In this document: piece after piece, positions 33,060 to 41,832 of the stretch
Layout: each line of letters opens with the position of its first letter
Numbering within the stretch: position 1 is the stretch's first letter
Source: Streptomyces sp. NBC_01498
Lineage (GTDB): Bacteria; Actinomycetota; Actinomycetes; Streptomycetales; Streptomycetaceae
DNA: 64,000 bases
Direction: 5' to 3'
NCBI RefSeq assembly: GCF_036327775.1
Contig: NZ_CP109598.1
Location: 6,739,501 to 6,803,500, forward strand
Translations under genes and position numbers: made by a program
Notes under the pieces: generated by a model
The model's input: only the letters and a program-made list of their open reading frames with translations
Database searches by the model: none
Told to the model about the DNA's origin: nothing

Positions 33060-34805
33060 TCAGCGACGGAGGAGGAGTTCGGTGTTGCGCGCGTCGTCCG
33101 TCCCCGCCAGGTCCTGGCGGCTCCCCGGCGTGTTGAGCGCCAGTTCCCGGTAGAGCGAGGCCAGGCCCGTCGGGGAGAGGTCCGTGAAGTCGGTTGGGCG
33201 CGGCGCGGCCGACTCGATCAGGGTGGTGAAGAGCGACAGCGTGCCGTCCCGGTTGTCCGCGATCTCGATCACCCGCGCGAGCTGTGGGAAGTCGATGTGC
33301 GAGGCGGTGGAGATCTCCCAGAACGAACCGTGCGGCAGGACCACGTTGCGATGGCTGTGCCCGTTGATCCAGGCCACCGCCGAACGGTGGCGCCGCAGCA
33401 GCGACACGACCGCGTTCCCGTCGTGCCGCGCCTCCCCGGGCCGTGCCGGGTCGGGCCGTTCGTTGCCCATCGTCCAGCTGTTGTGGTGCGTGAACAGCAC
33501 CACCCAGCCGTCCCGGTGCTCCGTCAGTACCCGCTCCAGCCAGTCCAGCTGCCCGGTCCCCACGGAGCCGGTGAAGTGGCCGCCGTGGTCGGTGGTGTCC
33601 AGGCTGACCCCGGTCACGTTCTCCCCCATGGGGAACGTGTAGTCGAGACTCCCGTCCGCCAGATTGGCCCGGGTGTAGCCGTGGCCGGCCGGCCCGGCCC
33701 CGGTGTGCCGGGGGTCCAGATGTGCCGTCAGGTACTGGAGCGGGGTGAACGGCGCGCGCCGGGGGTCCGGCGTGACCGCGCGCATCCGCCGCTTCTCGCG
33801 GCGCAGCAGTGAGATGACCGCCTCGCCGTGGGCGGACTCGCCCGCGGCGATCCGGGCCAGCAGCGTTTCGGCGTCCGGCTTCGGGACGTCGTACAGCTTG
33901 CGCGCCCCGACGGCGAAGTCGGCGAGGAAGCCGGTCCGGTCGGAGTAGGCGCCGCTGGCGAGGCTGTCGTGGTTGCCGACGGTCGAGTACCAGGGCAGCG
34001 CCAGGCCGGGACTGCGTACGGGGCGCAGCGCCGCCTCCAGGAAACCCTCGACGCGCGGGAAGCCCAGGCGCTTGTAGGCGTCGGGCGCGCCGTCCTCCGG
34101 ATGCCAGTACATCCGCGCGCCCGAGTTCTGCACCCCCTCGTACGCCTCCGGGTCCCCGGTGTTCGGGGTGACGAGCCCGCCGCTCATCAGGGTCAGGTAC
34201 CAGTCGAGCTCGCACAGCGCGTTGTTGTCCGTGTTGTCGCCGGTCGTCATGGCGAAGGCCAGCGGCGCGCCGGTCGCCGGCCCCGTCCCCAGCGAATTGA
34301 TCCGCTCGATCAGCGACACACCCCCGGCCACCGACAGCGCTTCATGGGGGCGCCAGGCGCCGGGCGACTGACTGCGCACGTACTCGGTGCGCACGGGGTG
34401 CTGCACGTCGGTCACGTGGAGGTCGGTGAGCTGGACGAAGGAGCTGAGTACCGTACGGCGGTCCTCCCGGCCGGACTTGGCGGTCGCGAACTGTTCGCGT
34501 ACGACCCGGCGCCAGCCCGGACCGTCCCCGAGCCGCCGGAAGGCCGCGCCCCGGTCGCGCGGTACGGACCGCGAGTGGAGCGTCGTCAGCGGGGCCGAGG
34601 GGCCGGCGGAGGAGGGCGCGGGCACGGGAGCGGCGGTGGGGACGGGGCCGGCGGGGGCCGTCGGCGCGGGCGCCGCGGCGGCGCTGCCGGATCCGCCGCC
34701 GGTACCGACGGCCACGCCGATACCGGCGGACAGGCCCACGGCTCCGGCGGCGGCGAGGAAGGAACGGCGGTCGACGGCGGTGACCGCCGAGCGGATGCGT
34801 GACAT
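33060..34805 (-). CDS. Tat-exported metallophosphoesterase (TIGR03767-like)
   Basis: A 581-residue exported phosphoesterase. The N-terminus has the twin-arginine signal DRRSFLAAAGAVGLSAG, followed by an Ala/Pro linker. The calcineurin-like metal motifs occur in order: LTDLHVTD, TGDNTDNN, VGNHDS, FTHHNSW and INGHSHRN. The length and the layout fit the actinobacterial TIGR03767 family, whose substrate is not known. The ATG start at 34805 follows GGGGAGAG. It would act outside the membrane. Upstream is a 435-base divergent spacer. Confidence 0.9.
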   Translation of the reverse strand: MSRIRSAVTAVDRRSFLAAAGAVGLSAGIGVAVGTGGGSGSAAAAPAPTAPAGPVPTAAPVPAPSSAGPSAPLTTLHSRSVPRDRGAAFRRLGDGPGWRRVVREQFATAKSGREDRRTVLSSFVQLTDLHVTDVQHPVRTEYVRSQSPGAWRPHEALSVAGGVSLIERINSLGTGPATGAPLAFAMTTGDNTDNNALCELDWYLTLMSGGLVTPNTGDPEAYEGVQNSGARMYWHPEDGAPDAYKRLGFPRVEGFLEAALRPVRSPGLALPWYSTVGNHDSLASGAYSDRTGFLADFAVGARKLYDVPKPDAETLLARIAAGESAHGEAVISLLRREKRRMRAVTPDPRRAPFTPLQYLTAHLDPRHTGAGPAGHGYTRANLADGSLDYTFPMGENVTGVSLDTTDHGGHFTGSVGTGQLDWLERVLTEHRDGWVVLFTHHNSWTMGNERPDPARPGEARHDGNAVVSLLRRHRSAVAWINGHSHRNVVLPHGSFWEISTASHIDFPQLARVIEIADNRDGTLSLFTTLIESAAPRPTDFTDLSPTGLASLYRELALNTPGSRQDLAGTDDARNTELLLRR

Positions 34806-35115
34806 GGTGCGCTCTCCCCGAGTGCGTACGTCGCGGCAGCCGGGCCGCGTCTGGCACCTCGTCCCGGCACGCCGGGCGGACCCCGGCCCTTCCGATGCTG
34901 GGCACCCGGCGTGGCCCGCGCGTGAACGAGACCGCAACGCCCGCCGCCCATCGCCGCACATGGATCACTCGCAACCGCAAACGTTCGCCGGGGCCTCCCG
35001 CGACGTCCGGGAACCGCTCATCCGCCGTTCACCGGACGGGGAAGCGACGGGCCCCGGGCTGCCGACCGGGGACCGGTCCCGGGGCCTTCCGGAGGGAGCG
35101 GATCTGTCGTGCAGT

Positions 35116-35171
35116 AAGCGCTTTCTGATTTTGTTAGATGTGTTGACGAATTGGTGAGGGTGCGTCAGCAT
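35116..35171 (+). promoter_or_regulatory. Candidate promoter and AAGCGCTT operator of the sugar-uptake operon
   Basis: TTGACG (35143-35148), a 17-base spacer and CAGCAT (35166-35171) make a reasonable sigma-70-type promoter about 70 bases before the aldehyde dehydrogenase start. Just upstream AAGCGCTT (35116-35123) is the core of many LacI-family operators. The remaining 34806-35110 part of the 435-base divergent spacer shows no gene. Confidence 0.45.
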
Positions 35172-35240
35172 CGCCTCCAAAAGTTCGAAGAGCGACCCCC
35201 ATGCCCCTCTGCCGAGCCCTGCACCAGGGAGTAGCGACGC

Positions 35241-36644
35241 ATGCCCACCCGAACCGCACCGCTGCCCGTACGCAATCCAGGAACCGGCGAACAGCTGGGT
35301 GAGATCGAGGACTTCGGTCCGGAGCGCGTCACCGCCGCCCTCGCCGCCGCGGCACACGGCCAGCGGGCGATGGCCGCACTGCCCGCGCACGCCCGCGCCC
35401 GGCTGCTGCTCACCGTCGCGGACCTGATCGAGGCGGAGACCGACGACCTGGCGCGGCTGCTCGCCGCCGAGAACGGCAAGCCCGTCTTCCAGACCGTCGA
35501 AGAGGTCCGGGCCGCCGTCCGGATCTTCCGCGGCTTCGCGGGCGAGGCCACCCGCCTCTTCGGCCGCCAGATCCCGCTCGACGCCGTCCCCGGTCTGGAA
35601 CGGCACCTCGCCGTCACCCTCCGCGAGCCGCTCGGCCCGGTCGCCGCGCTGGTGCCGTTCAACTACCCGGTCGAGCTCTACGCCCACAAGGCCGCCGCCG
35701 CCCTCGCCGCCGGCAACGCGGTCCTCGTCCACCCGCCCGCGCGCTGCCCGCTCGCCGTGCTGCGGATCGGCGAACTCGTGCGGCGGGCGGGCGTCCCGGA
35801 CGGCGCCCACCAGATGCTCACCGGCGGCGTCCAGGTCTCCCAGGAACTCGCCTCGCGCCCCGGCGCCGCCGCCGTCAGCCTCACCGGCAGCACCACCGCC
35901 GGACGCGAGATCGCCCGCCGCGCCGCCGACACCCTGAAGAAGGTCCACCTCGAACTCGGCGGCAACGACGCCCTGATCGTCTGCGACGACGCCGACGTCG
36001 AACTGGCGGCCGAGGCCGTGGTCCTCGGCCGGCTCGCCCGCGGCAACGGCCAGATCTGCTGCGCCGTCAAACGCGTCTACGTCCAGGACGGGGCGCACGA
36101 CAGCTTCGTGGAGGCACTGCTGGCGGGCGCGGCGAAACTCAGCGTCGGGGACCAGCTCGCCGATGGCAACGATGTCGGCCCGCTCATCAGTGAGGAGGCC
36201 GCCGAACGCGTCGAGGCGGCCGTCGCCGCGCTCGTCGCCGACGGCGCGCGCATGGCGGCCGGCGGCGGACGCCGGGGCGCCTTCTACGACCCCGCCGTCC
36301 TCGTCGACGTCCCCCACGACAGCCCCGCGTTCGCCGACGAGATCTTCGGCCCCGTCGCCCCCGTCGCCCGCTTCTCCGACCCGCTCGACGCCGTACGGAT
36401 GGCCAACTCCTCCCCGTACGGCCTCCAGGCCGCCGTCTTCACCCGAGACATCCAGCGCGCCCTCACCCTCGCCGGACGGCTGGAGGTCGGCGGCGTCGTC
36501 ATCAACGGGTCGACCGCGCTGCGCGCCGAGAACCTGCCCTTCGGCGGCCCGAAGGACACCGGCGGCTCGGCCGAGGGACTGCACGACACCGCCCTGGAGT
36601 TCACCCGGCAGAAGACGATCGTCGTGATGGAGGCGTTCGGGTGA
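35241..36644 (+). CDS. NAD(P)-dependent aldehyde dehydrogenase
   Basis: A 467-residue aldehyde dehydrogenase. The active-site glutamate is in HLELGGNDA and the catalytic cysteine region is GQICCAVKRVYV; the NAD-binding stretch includes PFNYPVELYAHK and SLTGSTTAGREI. Such enzymes oxidise aldehydes to carboxylates, for example lactaldehyde or glycolaldehyde from deoxysugar breakdown, or succinic semialdehyde. It is first in an operon: its stop overlaps the ABC ATPase start by four bases (GTGA). That linkage suggests it handles an aldehyde made from the imported sugar. GGGAG ribosome-binding site nine bases before the ATG. Confidence 0.92.
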   Translation: MPTRTAPLPVRNPGTGEQLGEIEDFGPERVTAALAAAAHGQRAMAALPAHARARLLLTVADLIEAETDDLARLLAAENGKPVFQTVEEVRAAVRIFRGFAGEATRLFGRQIPLDAVPGLERHLAVTLREPLGPVAALVPFNYPVELYAHKAAAALAAGNAVLVHPPARCPLAVLRIGELVRRAGVPDGAHQMLTGGVQVSQELASRPGAAAVSLTGSTTAGREIARRAADTLKKVHLELGGNDALIVCDDADVELAAEAVVLGRLARGNGQICCAVKRVYVQDGAHDSFVEALLAGAAKLSVGDQLADGNDVGPLISEEAAERVEAAVAALVADGARMAAGGGRRGAFYDPAVLVDVPHDSPAFADEIFGPVAPVARFSDPLDAVRMANSSPYGLQAAVFTRDIQRALTLAGRLEVGGVVINGSTALRAENLPFGGPKDTGGSAEGLHDTALEFTRQKTIVVMEAFG

Positions 36645-38161
36645 GCACGCCGACCCGGCCGGTCCTGCGGATGCGCGGGGTCCACAAGTCGTACGGCCCC
36701 ACGAAAGTGCTGCACGGAGTCGACCTCACCGGACGGGCCGGTGAGGTGCTGGCCGTCGTCGGCGCCAACGGGGCGGGCAAGTCCACCCTCATCAAGATCC
36801 TCGCGGGCGCCGAGCGGATGAGCGCCGGGCAGCTCCAACTGGACGGTGAGAGCGTCGAGTTACGCTCCCCGCACGACGCCCACACACACGGCGTCCGCAC
36901 CGTCCACCAGGAACTGACCCTGGTGCCCGAACTGTCCGTCACCGAGAACCTCCTCATGGGCCACTTCCCGAGGCGCCTCGGCGGCCTCATCGACTGGAAG
37001 GCCGCCCACCGCCGCGCTCGCGACCTGCTCGACGGCATCGGCTACGGCGCCATCGACCCCCGCGTCAGGGCAGGCCGTCTCACCGTCGCCCGCCAGCAGA
37101 TGGTGGAGATCGCCAAAGCCCTGGTCAGCGAGGGCGGCGAACCCCGTGTGCTGGTCCTGGACGAGCCGTCCGCCGTCCTCGCCGGCAGCGACCTCGACGC
37201 GCTGTTCGCCCTGATCCGGCGCCTCCAGGAACGCCGCGTCCTCGTCGTGTACGTCTCCCACCGCCTGGCCGAGGTCACCGAACTGGCCACCTCCATCGTG
37301 GTGATCAAGGACGGCCGGGTCGTCGCCGAGACCACCCCCGACCGCACCGACGAGAACGAACTGATCCGGCTGATGGCGGGCCGCCCCGCCGGACAGCTCT
37401 ACCCCGCGCGCCGCGCCGACGAGGGCGACGCCCTCCTCGACGTCCAGGGGCTCGGCCGCACCGGGGAGTTCAGCGACGTCTCCTTCTCGCTGCGCGCCGG
37501 ACGCATCACCGGACTGTTCGGGCTCGTCGGCTCCGGCCGCAGCGAACTCGCCCGCTGTGTCTTCGGCGCCGAGCCCGCCACCACCGGGACCGTCCGCGCG
37601 GCGGGCACCGACAGCGCGCGGTTCCGGGGCCCGCGCGACGCCATCGCGGCCGGGCTCGCCCTGGTCACCGAGGACCGCAAGCGCAGCGGGCTCGTCCTCG
37701 GTCTCAGCACCGCCGAGAACATCGGCCTCACCACCCTGCGCACCACCACCCGCGGCCCGCTGCTCGACACCGCGCGCCGCCGCCGCGACGTCGTCTCCAT
37801 GGTCGACCGGCTGGACATCCGGCCCGCCCACGCGGCGGGGCTGCCCGTACGCGCGCTCAGCGGCGGCAACCAGCAGAAGGCCGTCCTCGCCAAGTGGCTC
37901 CTCACCGGGCCCCGGGTGCTGCTGCTCGACGAACCCACCCGGGGTGTCGACATGGCCACCCGCGCCGAGATCTACCGGATGCTCGACCGGCTCGCCCGCG
38001 ACGGCATGGCCATCCTGCTCATCTCCTCCGACCTCACGGAGGTGCTCGGCGCCACCGACCGGGTGCTGGTGATGCACGAGGGGCGGATCGCCGCGGAACT
38101 CCCTTCGGACGGTACGACCGAGGACACCGTCCTCGCCCACGCGATCGGACACACGGCATGA
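36641..38161 (+). CDS. CUT2-type sugar ABC transporter, double ATPase (RbsA/MglA-like)
   Basis: A 506-residue tandem ATPase. The first domain has Walker A GANGAGKST (about residue 47), VHQELTLVPELSVTEN and LVLDEPSAVL. The second has the usual degenerate P-loop GLVGSGRSEL, then a normal signature (LSGGNQQKAVLAKWL) and LLLDEPTRGVD. The asymmetric P-loops are typical of monosaccharide (CUT2) importers. Start GTG overlaps the preceding stop, and its own stop overlaps the permease start (ATGA), so expression is stoichiometrically coupled. Substrate is probably a pentose, deoxyhexose or similar. Confidence 0.95.
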   Translation: MSTPTRPVLRMRGVHKSYGPTKVLHGVDLTGRAGEVLAVVGANGAGKSTLIKILAGAERMSAGQLQLDGESVELRSPHDAHTHGVRTVHQELTLVPELSVTENLLMGHFPRRLGGLIDWKAAHRRARDLLDGIGYGAIDPRVRAGRLTVARQQMVEIAKALVSEGGEPRVLVLDEPSAVLAGSDLDALFALIRRLQERRVLVVYVSHRLAEVTELATSIVVIKDGRVVAETTPDRTDENELIRLMAGRPAGQLYPARRADEGDALLDVQGLGRTGEFSDVSFSLRAGRITGLFGLVGSGRSELARCVFGAEPATTGTVRAAGTDSARFRGPRDAIAAGLALVTEDRKRSGLVLGLSTAENIGLTTLRTTTRGPLLDTARRRRDVVSMVDRLDIRPAHAAGLPVRALSGGNQQKAVLAKWLLTGPRVLLLDEPTRGVDMATRAEIYRMLDRLARDGMAILLISSDLTEVLGATDRVLVMHEGRIAAELPSDGTTEDTVLAHAIGHTA

Positions 38162-39210
38162 CCGAACAGCTCACCCGCCCCACCGGGCCCGGCGACCCCG
38201 CCCCGGCCCCGCCGCGCGGCTCGCGGCTGCCCCGGCTCACCGTCGGCGGACGCGACATCACCGCCGAGGCGGCGACGGTGGTCCTGCTCGTCGTGCTCAC
38301 CGTGGTCGCGGGCACCACCACCGAGGCGTTCCTCACCGAGGGCAACCTCACCAACCTGCTCAAGCAGATGGTCACCACCGGCCTGCTCGCCTACGGGATG
38401 CTCGCCGTCATCCTCACCGGCGGCATCGACCTCTCCGTCGGCTCGGTCGTCGCGTTCTCCGGCATCGTCGCCGCCGGACTCTCCGCCGGGCTGCCCGTCC
38501 CCGTCGCCATGGCCGTCGGCGTCGCCTCCGGCATCGGCTTCGGACTGCTCAACGGCGTCCTGGTGGCCCGCTTCCAACTCGCGCCGTTCGTCGTGACACT
38601 GGCCGCGCTCACCACCATCAGAGGTCTCGCCTTCGTCTACTCGGAGACCCCCGTCGCACCGGAGAAGCCCGGCTTCTTCGAACTCGGCTCCGCCGTGGTC
38701 GGCCCACTGCCCGTCTCCACCCTGATCATGCTGGCGGTCTTCCTGGTCGGCGGCGTCTTCCTCAGCCGCACCCCGTCCGGCCGCTCCCTGGTCGCGATCG
38801 GCGGCAGCGCGGAGACCGTACGCCTCGCGGGCATCGGCGTCCGGCGCCATCTCGTCCTCGCGTACACGATTTCCGGCGCCTGCGCGGGACTCGCCGGGGT
38901 CATCCTCGCCAGCCGGGTCGGCATCGCCCAGCCCAGCGTCGGCACCGCGTTCGAACTCGACGCCATCGCCGCCTGTGTCATCGGCGGCGCCAGCCTGGCC
39001 GGCGGCAAGGGCTCCGTGCGGGCCACCTTCGCCGGCGTCCTCGTCCTCGCACTCATCAACAACCTGCTCAACCTCTACGACGTGCAGAGCTTCTGGCAGC
39101 AGGTGCTCAAGGGCCTGATCATCGTCGCCGTCATCCTCGTCCAGCGCACCGGCCGATTCCGCACGGCGGCCGTGCCCGCACCGCAACCCGGAAAGGCAAG
39201 CCCCTCATGA
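38158..39210 (+). CDS. CUT2 sugar ABC transporter permease (RbsC-like)
   Basis: A 350-residue permease with 9-10 membrane helices. Family motifs include VILTGGIDLSVGSVVAFSG near residue 85 and GRSLVAIGGSAETVRLAGI near 212, and ACVIGGASLAGGKGSVRAT near the C-terminus. The cytoplasmic N-terminus is about 30 residues longer than in ribose permeases and rich in Pro. Translation is coupled at both ends by ATGA overlaps. Confidence 0.95.
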   Translation: MTEQLTRPTGPGDPAPAPPRGSRLPRLTVGGRDITAEAATVVLLVVLTVVAGTTTEAFLTEGNLTNLLKQMVTTGLLAYGMLAVILTGGIDLSVGSVVAFSGIVAAGLSAGLPVPVAMAVGVASGIGFGLLNGVLVARFQLAPFVVTLAALTTIRGLAFVYSETPVAPEKPGFFELGSAVVGPLPVSTLIMLAVFLVGGVFLSRTPSGRSLVAIGGSAETVRLAGIGVRRHLVLAYTISGACAGLAGVILASRVGIAQPSVGTAFELDAIAACVIGGASLAGGKGSVRATFAGVLVLALINNLLNLYDVQSFWQQVLKGLIIVAVILVQRTGRFRTAAVPAPQPGKASPS

Positions 39211-40172
39211 TCACGAAACGAGCGACCGGTGTGCTGGTGGCCGCAGTCCTCACCGCGGCCCTGACCGGCTGTTCCTCCGACTCCGGGAGCGGCGGCGAGG
39301 GCGACGGCCCGTACACCGTCGGCGTCGCCAACTTCACCCTCGGCGGCCCCTACTTCAACGGCATGGACAAGGCCGTCAAGGCCCGTGCCAAGACGAAGGA
39401 CGTCGAGATCCTCAGCACGGACGCGGGCGGCGACGCCGCCAAACTCGCCTCCAACGTCGAGGACCTGATCAGCAAGGACGTCGACGCCGTCATCATCTCC
39501 GGCGGACCGCTGGAGTCGGCGCCCGCCGTCCTCAACTCCCTGAAGGCGGCGGGCAAACCCGCCGTCCTGGTCGACCGGAAGTTCCGGACGGGCGAGTACG
39601 CGAGCTGGGTCGGCCCCGACAACGAGGCGATCGGCAAGCAGAACGGCGAGTTCCTCGCCGAGCGACTCCCCGACGGCGGGAAGGTCGCGCTGATCAAGGG
39701 CGGCCCCGCCGACAACAGCATCGGCAAGGCCCGCACCGACGGCGTCAAGGGCGCGCTCGAAGCCGCGTCCGGCATCGAACTGGTCGAGGCGCCCGACTAC
39801 GGCAACTGGAGCTCCGACGGCGGACTCACCGTCATGGAGAGCCTGCTCGCCGCCCACGACGACATCGACGCCGTCTTCTGCGAGAACGACGCCATGTGCC
39901 TGGGCGCGCAGCGCGCCGTCAAGGACGCCGGCCGCTCCAAGATCGTACTGGCGGGCGTCGACGGCCAGAACGAGGCGCTGAAAGCCATCCTCGACGGGAC
40001 CAACTACCTGGTCACCGGCCTGAACGACGCCGACGTGATCGGAAGTCTCGGCCTGGACAGGACCGTGGAGATCCTCGACGGCGGGAAGCCGGAGAAGGAC
40101 ACGGTCGTGCCCTCGCCGCGCGTCACCAAGGAGAACGCGGAGAAGTACTACGACCCGAAGGGCATCTTCTGA
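39207..40172 (+). CDS. CUT2 sugar-binding lipoprotein (RbsB-like)
   Basis: A 321-residue periplasmic-binding-protein-fold lipoprotein. The signal peptide ends in a lipobox, LTGC, at about Cys21. The Peripla_BP_4 fold follows (YTVGVANFTLGGPYFNGMD, SKDVDAVIISGGPLES, AVFCENDAMCLGAQRAV, ILAGVDGQNEALKAI). It captures the sugar outside the membrane. Its start overlaps the permease stop, and its stop overlaps the following gene's start (TGATG). Confidence 0.94.
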   Translation: MITKRATGVLVAAVLTAALTGCSSDSGSGGEGDGPYTVGVANFTLGGPYFNGMDKAVKARAKTKDVEILSTDAGGDAAKLASNVEDLISKDVDAVIISGGPLESAPAVLNSLKAAGKPAVLVDRKFRTGEYASWVGPDNEAIGKQNGEFLAERLPDGGKVALIKGGPADNSIGKARTDGVKGALEAASGIELVEAPDYGNWSSDGGLTVMESLLAAHDDIDAVFCENDAMCLGAQRAVKDAGRSKIVLAGVDGQNEALKAILDGTNYLVTGLNDADVIGSLGLDRTVEILDGGKPEKDTVVPSPRVTKENAEKYYDPKGIF

Positions 40173-41668
40173 TGAGCCGCACCCTCACGCACTCCCCGCC
40201 ACCCGGCCGGTCCGGCCGTACCCGCTCCCTGCCCCGGACGAAGCGCGCGTACGCCCTGACGGCCCTGCTCTGCGGCGCCCTCGTCGTCCCGCTCTCGCTC
40301 GGCTCCGCCAGCGCGGCCCCGGACGACGGCGCCGGAGCGGCGGCGGCCGATCGCCCCGGCAAGGCTCCGAAAGCGCCCAAGGCACCGGCCTGGCGGCTGC
40401 TGCACTCGGAGAACTTCGCGAAGAAGCTGGACCCGGCGGGCGCGCCCTGGACCCGTGAGACGTACAGCAAGCCGTTCGACACCATCATGGAGGACAACGG
40501 CAAGTGGTACCCGAACGACTACGGGCCCGCCTGGAACACCGCGTTCACCTCCTTCGACACCTACCGCAAGGAGTTCAAGGTCGGTGACGGCGGATGGCTC
40601 ACCGCCTCGCTCTCCGCGCGCGACTGGAACAAGGACGGACGCATCGAGAAGGCCCCGTCCGTCACCAACGGGCGGGCGGGCGGCAGCACCGTCGCCCGGC
40701 TCACCGTTCCCGACCACACCGGCGGTGCCATCTTCCGGCCCACGCAGTCCCTGCCGGACCAGTACCGCGTCGAGTACAAGCTCAAGACGCTCGACTTCGG
40801 CGGAAAGCGCAACGGCACCATCGACTACGACAACCGCACGAACGGCTACAGCAAGGACGGCTGCAAGACCCAGCACCCGTGGGGCGAGGGCTCCGACAGC
40901 CCCGGCTGGGAGGGTGACGCGTCCGCGCCGTACTGCGAGTGGCAGGACGTACGGGCCGGCCGCTACGGGTACAACGGCTTCCACTATCTGTCGATCGTGG
41001 ACTTTGCCGACCCCGCGCCCCGCAACAACCACTTCTGGCACTACCGCCGCAAGGTCCTCATGGACTCCTTCGCCCAGCACCCCGACCGGGTCGGCTCGGG
41101 CACCGGCGGCCGGATCTGCAACTCCGCCGACAACACGTACTACAACTACCGCGACAGCAGCTTCAACACCGTCAACATGTGGATCAGCGGACTGCCCAAC
41201 TGGAACCCCGGCAGAGGCGGTCTCGCGGGCAACTCGCAGTGGTTCATGACCAGTTGCTCGAACGGCGTGGCCGAGCAGCAGCTGTCGTCCGCCGCCGAGC
41301 TCCAGCCGGAGCTGATGCCCAACCAGGACTACACCTTCGCGATCGAACGCGACTCCACCGGCTACACGCTGGAGGCCAGCGGCAACTTCGCCCGCGCCGG
41401 ACAGCGAACCCTCCGCTTCCACCGCCCGTTCATCGTGGGCAACGACCCGATCTGGCACTACAACGTCAAGCCGGGCGAGTACGACGGGCGTTACAACAAC
41501 ACGCTCACGCAGAACGACTACAACGGCAGCGCCAGCTGGCCCGACCAGTGGCCCTCCGGCTCCGCCTACCCGGACTCCTTCGTCATCGGGGACCTCTACA
41601 CCAACGTCTACGAGGGCAGCGCGAGCCTGACCGACATCAAGATGTTCGTCCCCAGGACCAGGAAGTAG
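40172..41668 (+). CDS. Secreted protein of unknown function, last gene of the sugar-uptake operon
   Basis: A 498-residue exported protein. It has a basic, somewhat long Sec signal (RTKRAYALTALLCGALVVPL, cleavage near SASA-AP), a short Lys/Pro linker, then a roughly 440-residue domain rich in Trp, Tyr, Asn, Asp and Gly, with many aromatic-flanked strands (DYGPAWNTAFTSFDTYRKEF, NYRDSSFNTVNMWISG). The composition suggests a beta-sandwich or jelly-roll glycan-active enzyme, but I do not recognise the family. Translational coupling to a sugar importer argues that it releases or binds the glycan from which the transported sugar is cut. Four or more cysteines suggest disulfides. Confidence 0.8.
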   Translation: MSRTLTHSPPPGRSGRTRSLPRTKRAYALTALLCGALVVPLSLGSASAAPDDGAGAAAADRPGKAPKAPKAPAWRLLHSENFAKKLDPAGAPWTRETYSKPFDTIMEDNGKWYPNDYGPAWNTAFTSFDTYRKEFKVGDGGWLTASLSARDWNKDGRIEKAPSVTNGRAGGSTVARLTVPDHTGGAIFRPTQSLPDQYRVEYKLKTLDFGGKRNGTIDYDNRTNGYSKDGCKTQHPWGEGSDSPGWEGDASAPYCEWQDVRAGRYGYNGFHYLSIVDFADPAPRNNHFWHYRRKVLMDSFAQHPDRVGSGTGGRICNSADNTYYNYRDSSFNTVNMWISGLPNWNPGRGGLAGNSQWFMTSCSNGVAEQQLSSAAELQPELMPNQDYTFAIERDSTGYTLEASGNFARAGQRTLRFHRPFIVGNDPIWHYNVKPGEYDGRYNNTLTQNDYNGSASWPDQWPSGSAYPDSFVIGDLYTNVYEGSASLTDIKMFVPRTRK

Positions 41669-41780
41669 GGCGAGCAGAAGTACGGCGAGAAAAAGTCGCC
41701 TCCCAGGGAGTAACCCTCGGTCGAAGGGGCACACGCCCCTTCGACCCGAGCCTGCGGTTCCCCCACCGCAGTGTTCTCCC

Positions 41781-41812
41781 GGCCCCACCGGTCCCCCCCT
41801 GCCGGTGGGGCC
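41781..41812 (+). terminator. 11-bp stem terminator of the sugar-uptake operon
   Basis: GGCCCCACCGG pairs perfectly with CCGGTGGGGCC over a 10-base C-rich loop, 112 bases after the last stop codon. It lies between convergent operons and may serve both. Confidence 0.75.
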
Positions 41813-41832
41813 GTCCCCTTGTCCGGACGGCC

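Noticed and set aside
34965..36584. A minus-strand frame antisense to the aldehyde dehydrogenase
   Set aside because: The plus-strand enzyme has all catalytic motifs and is coupled to its operon.
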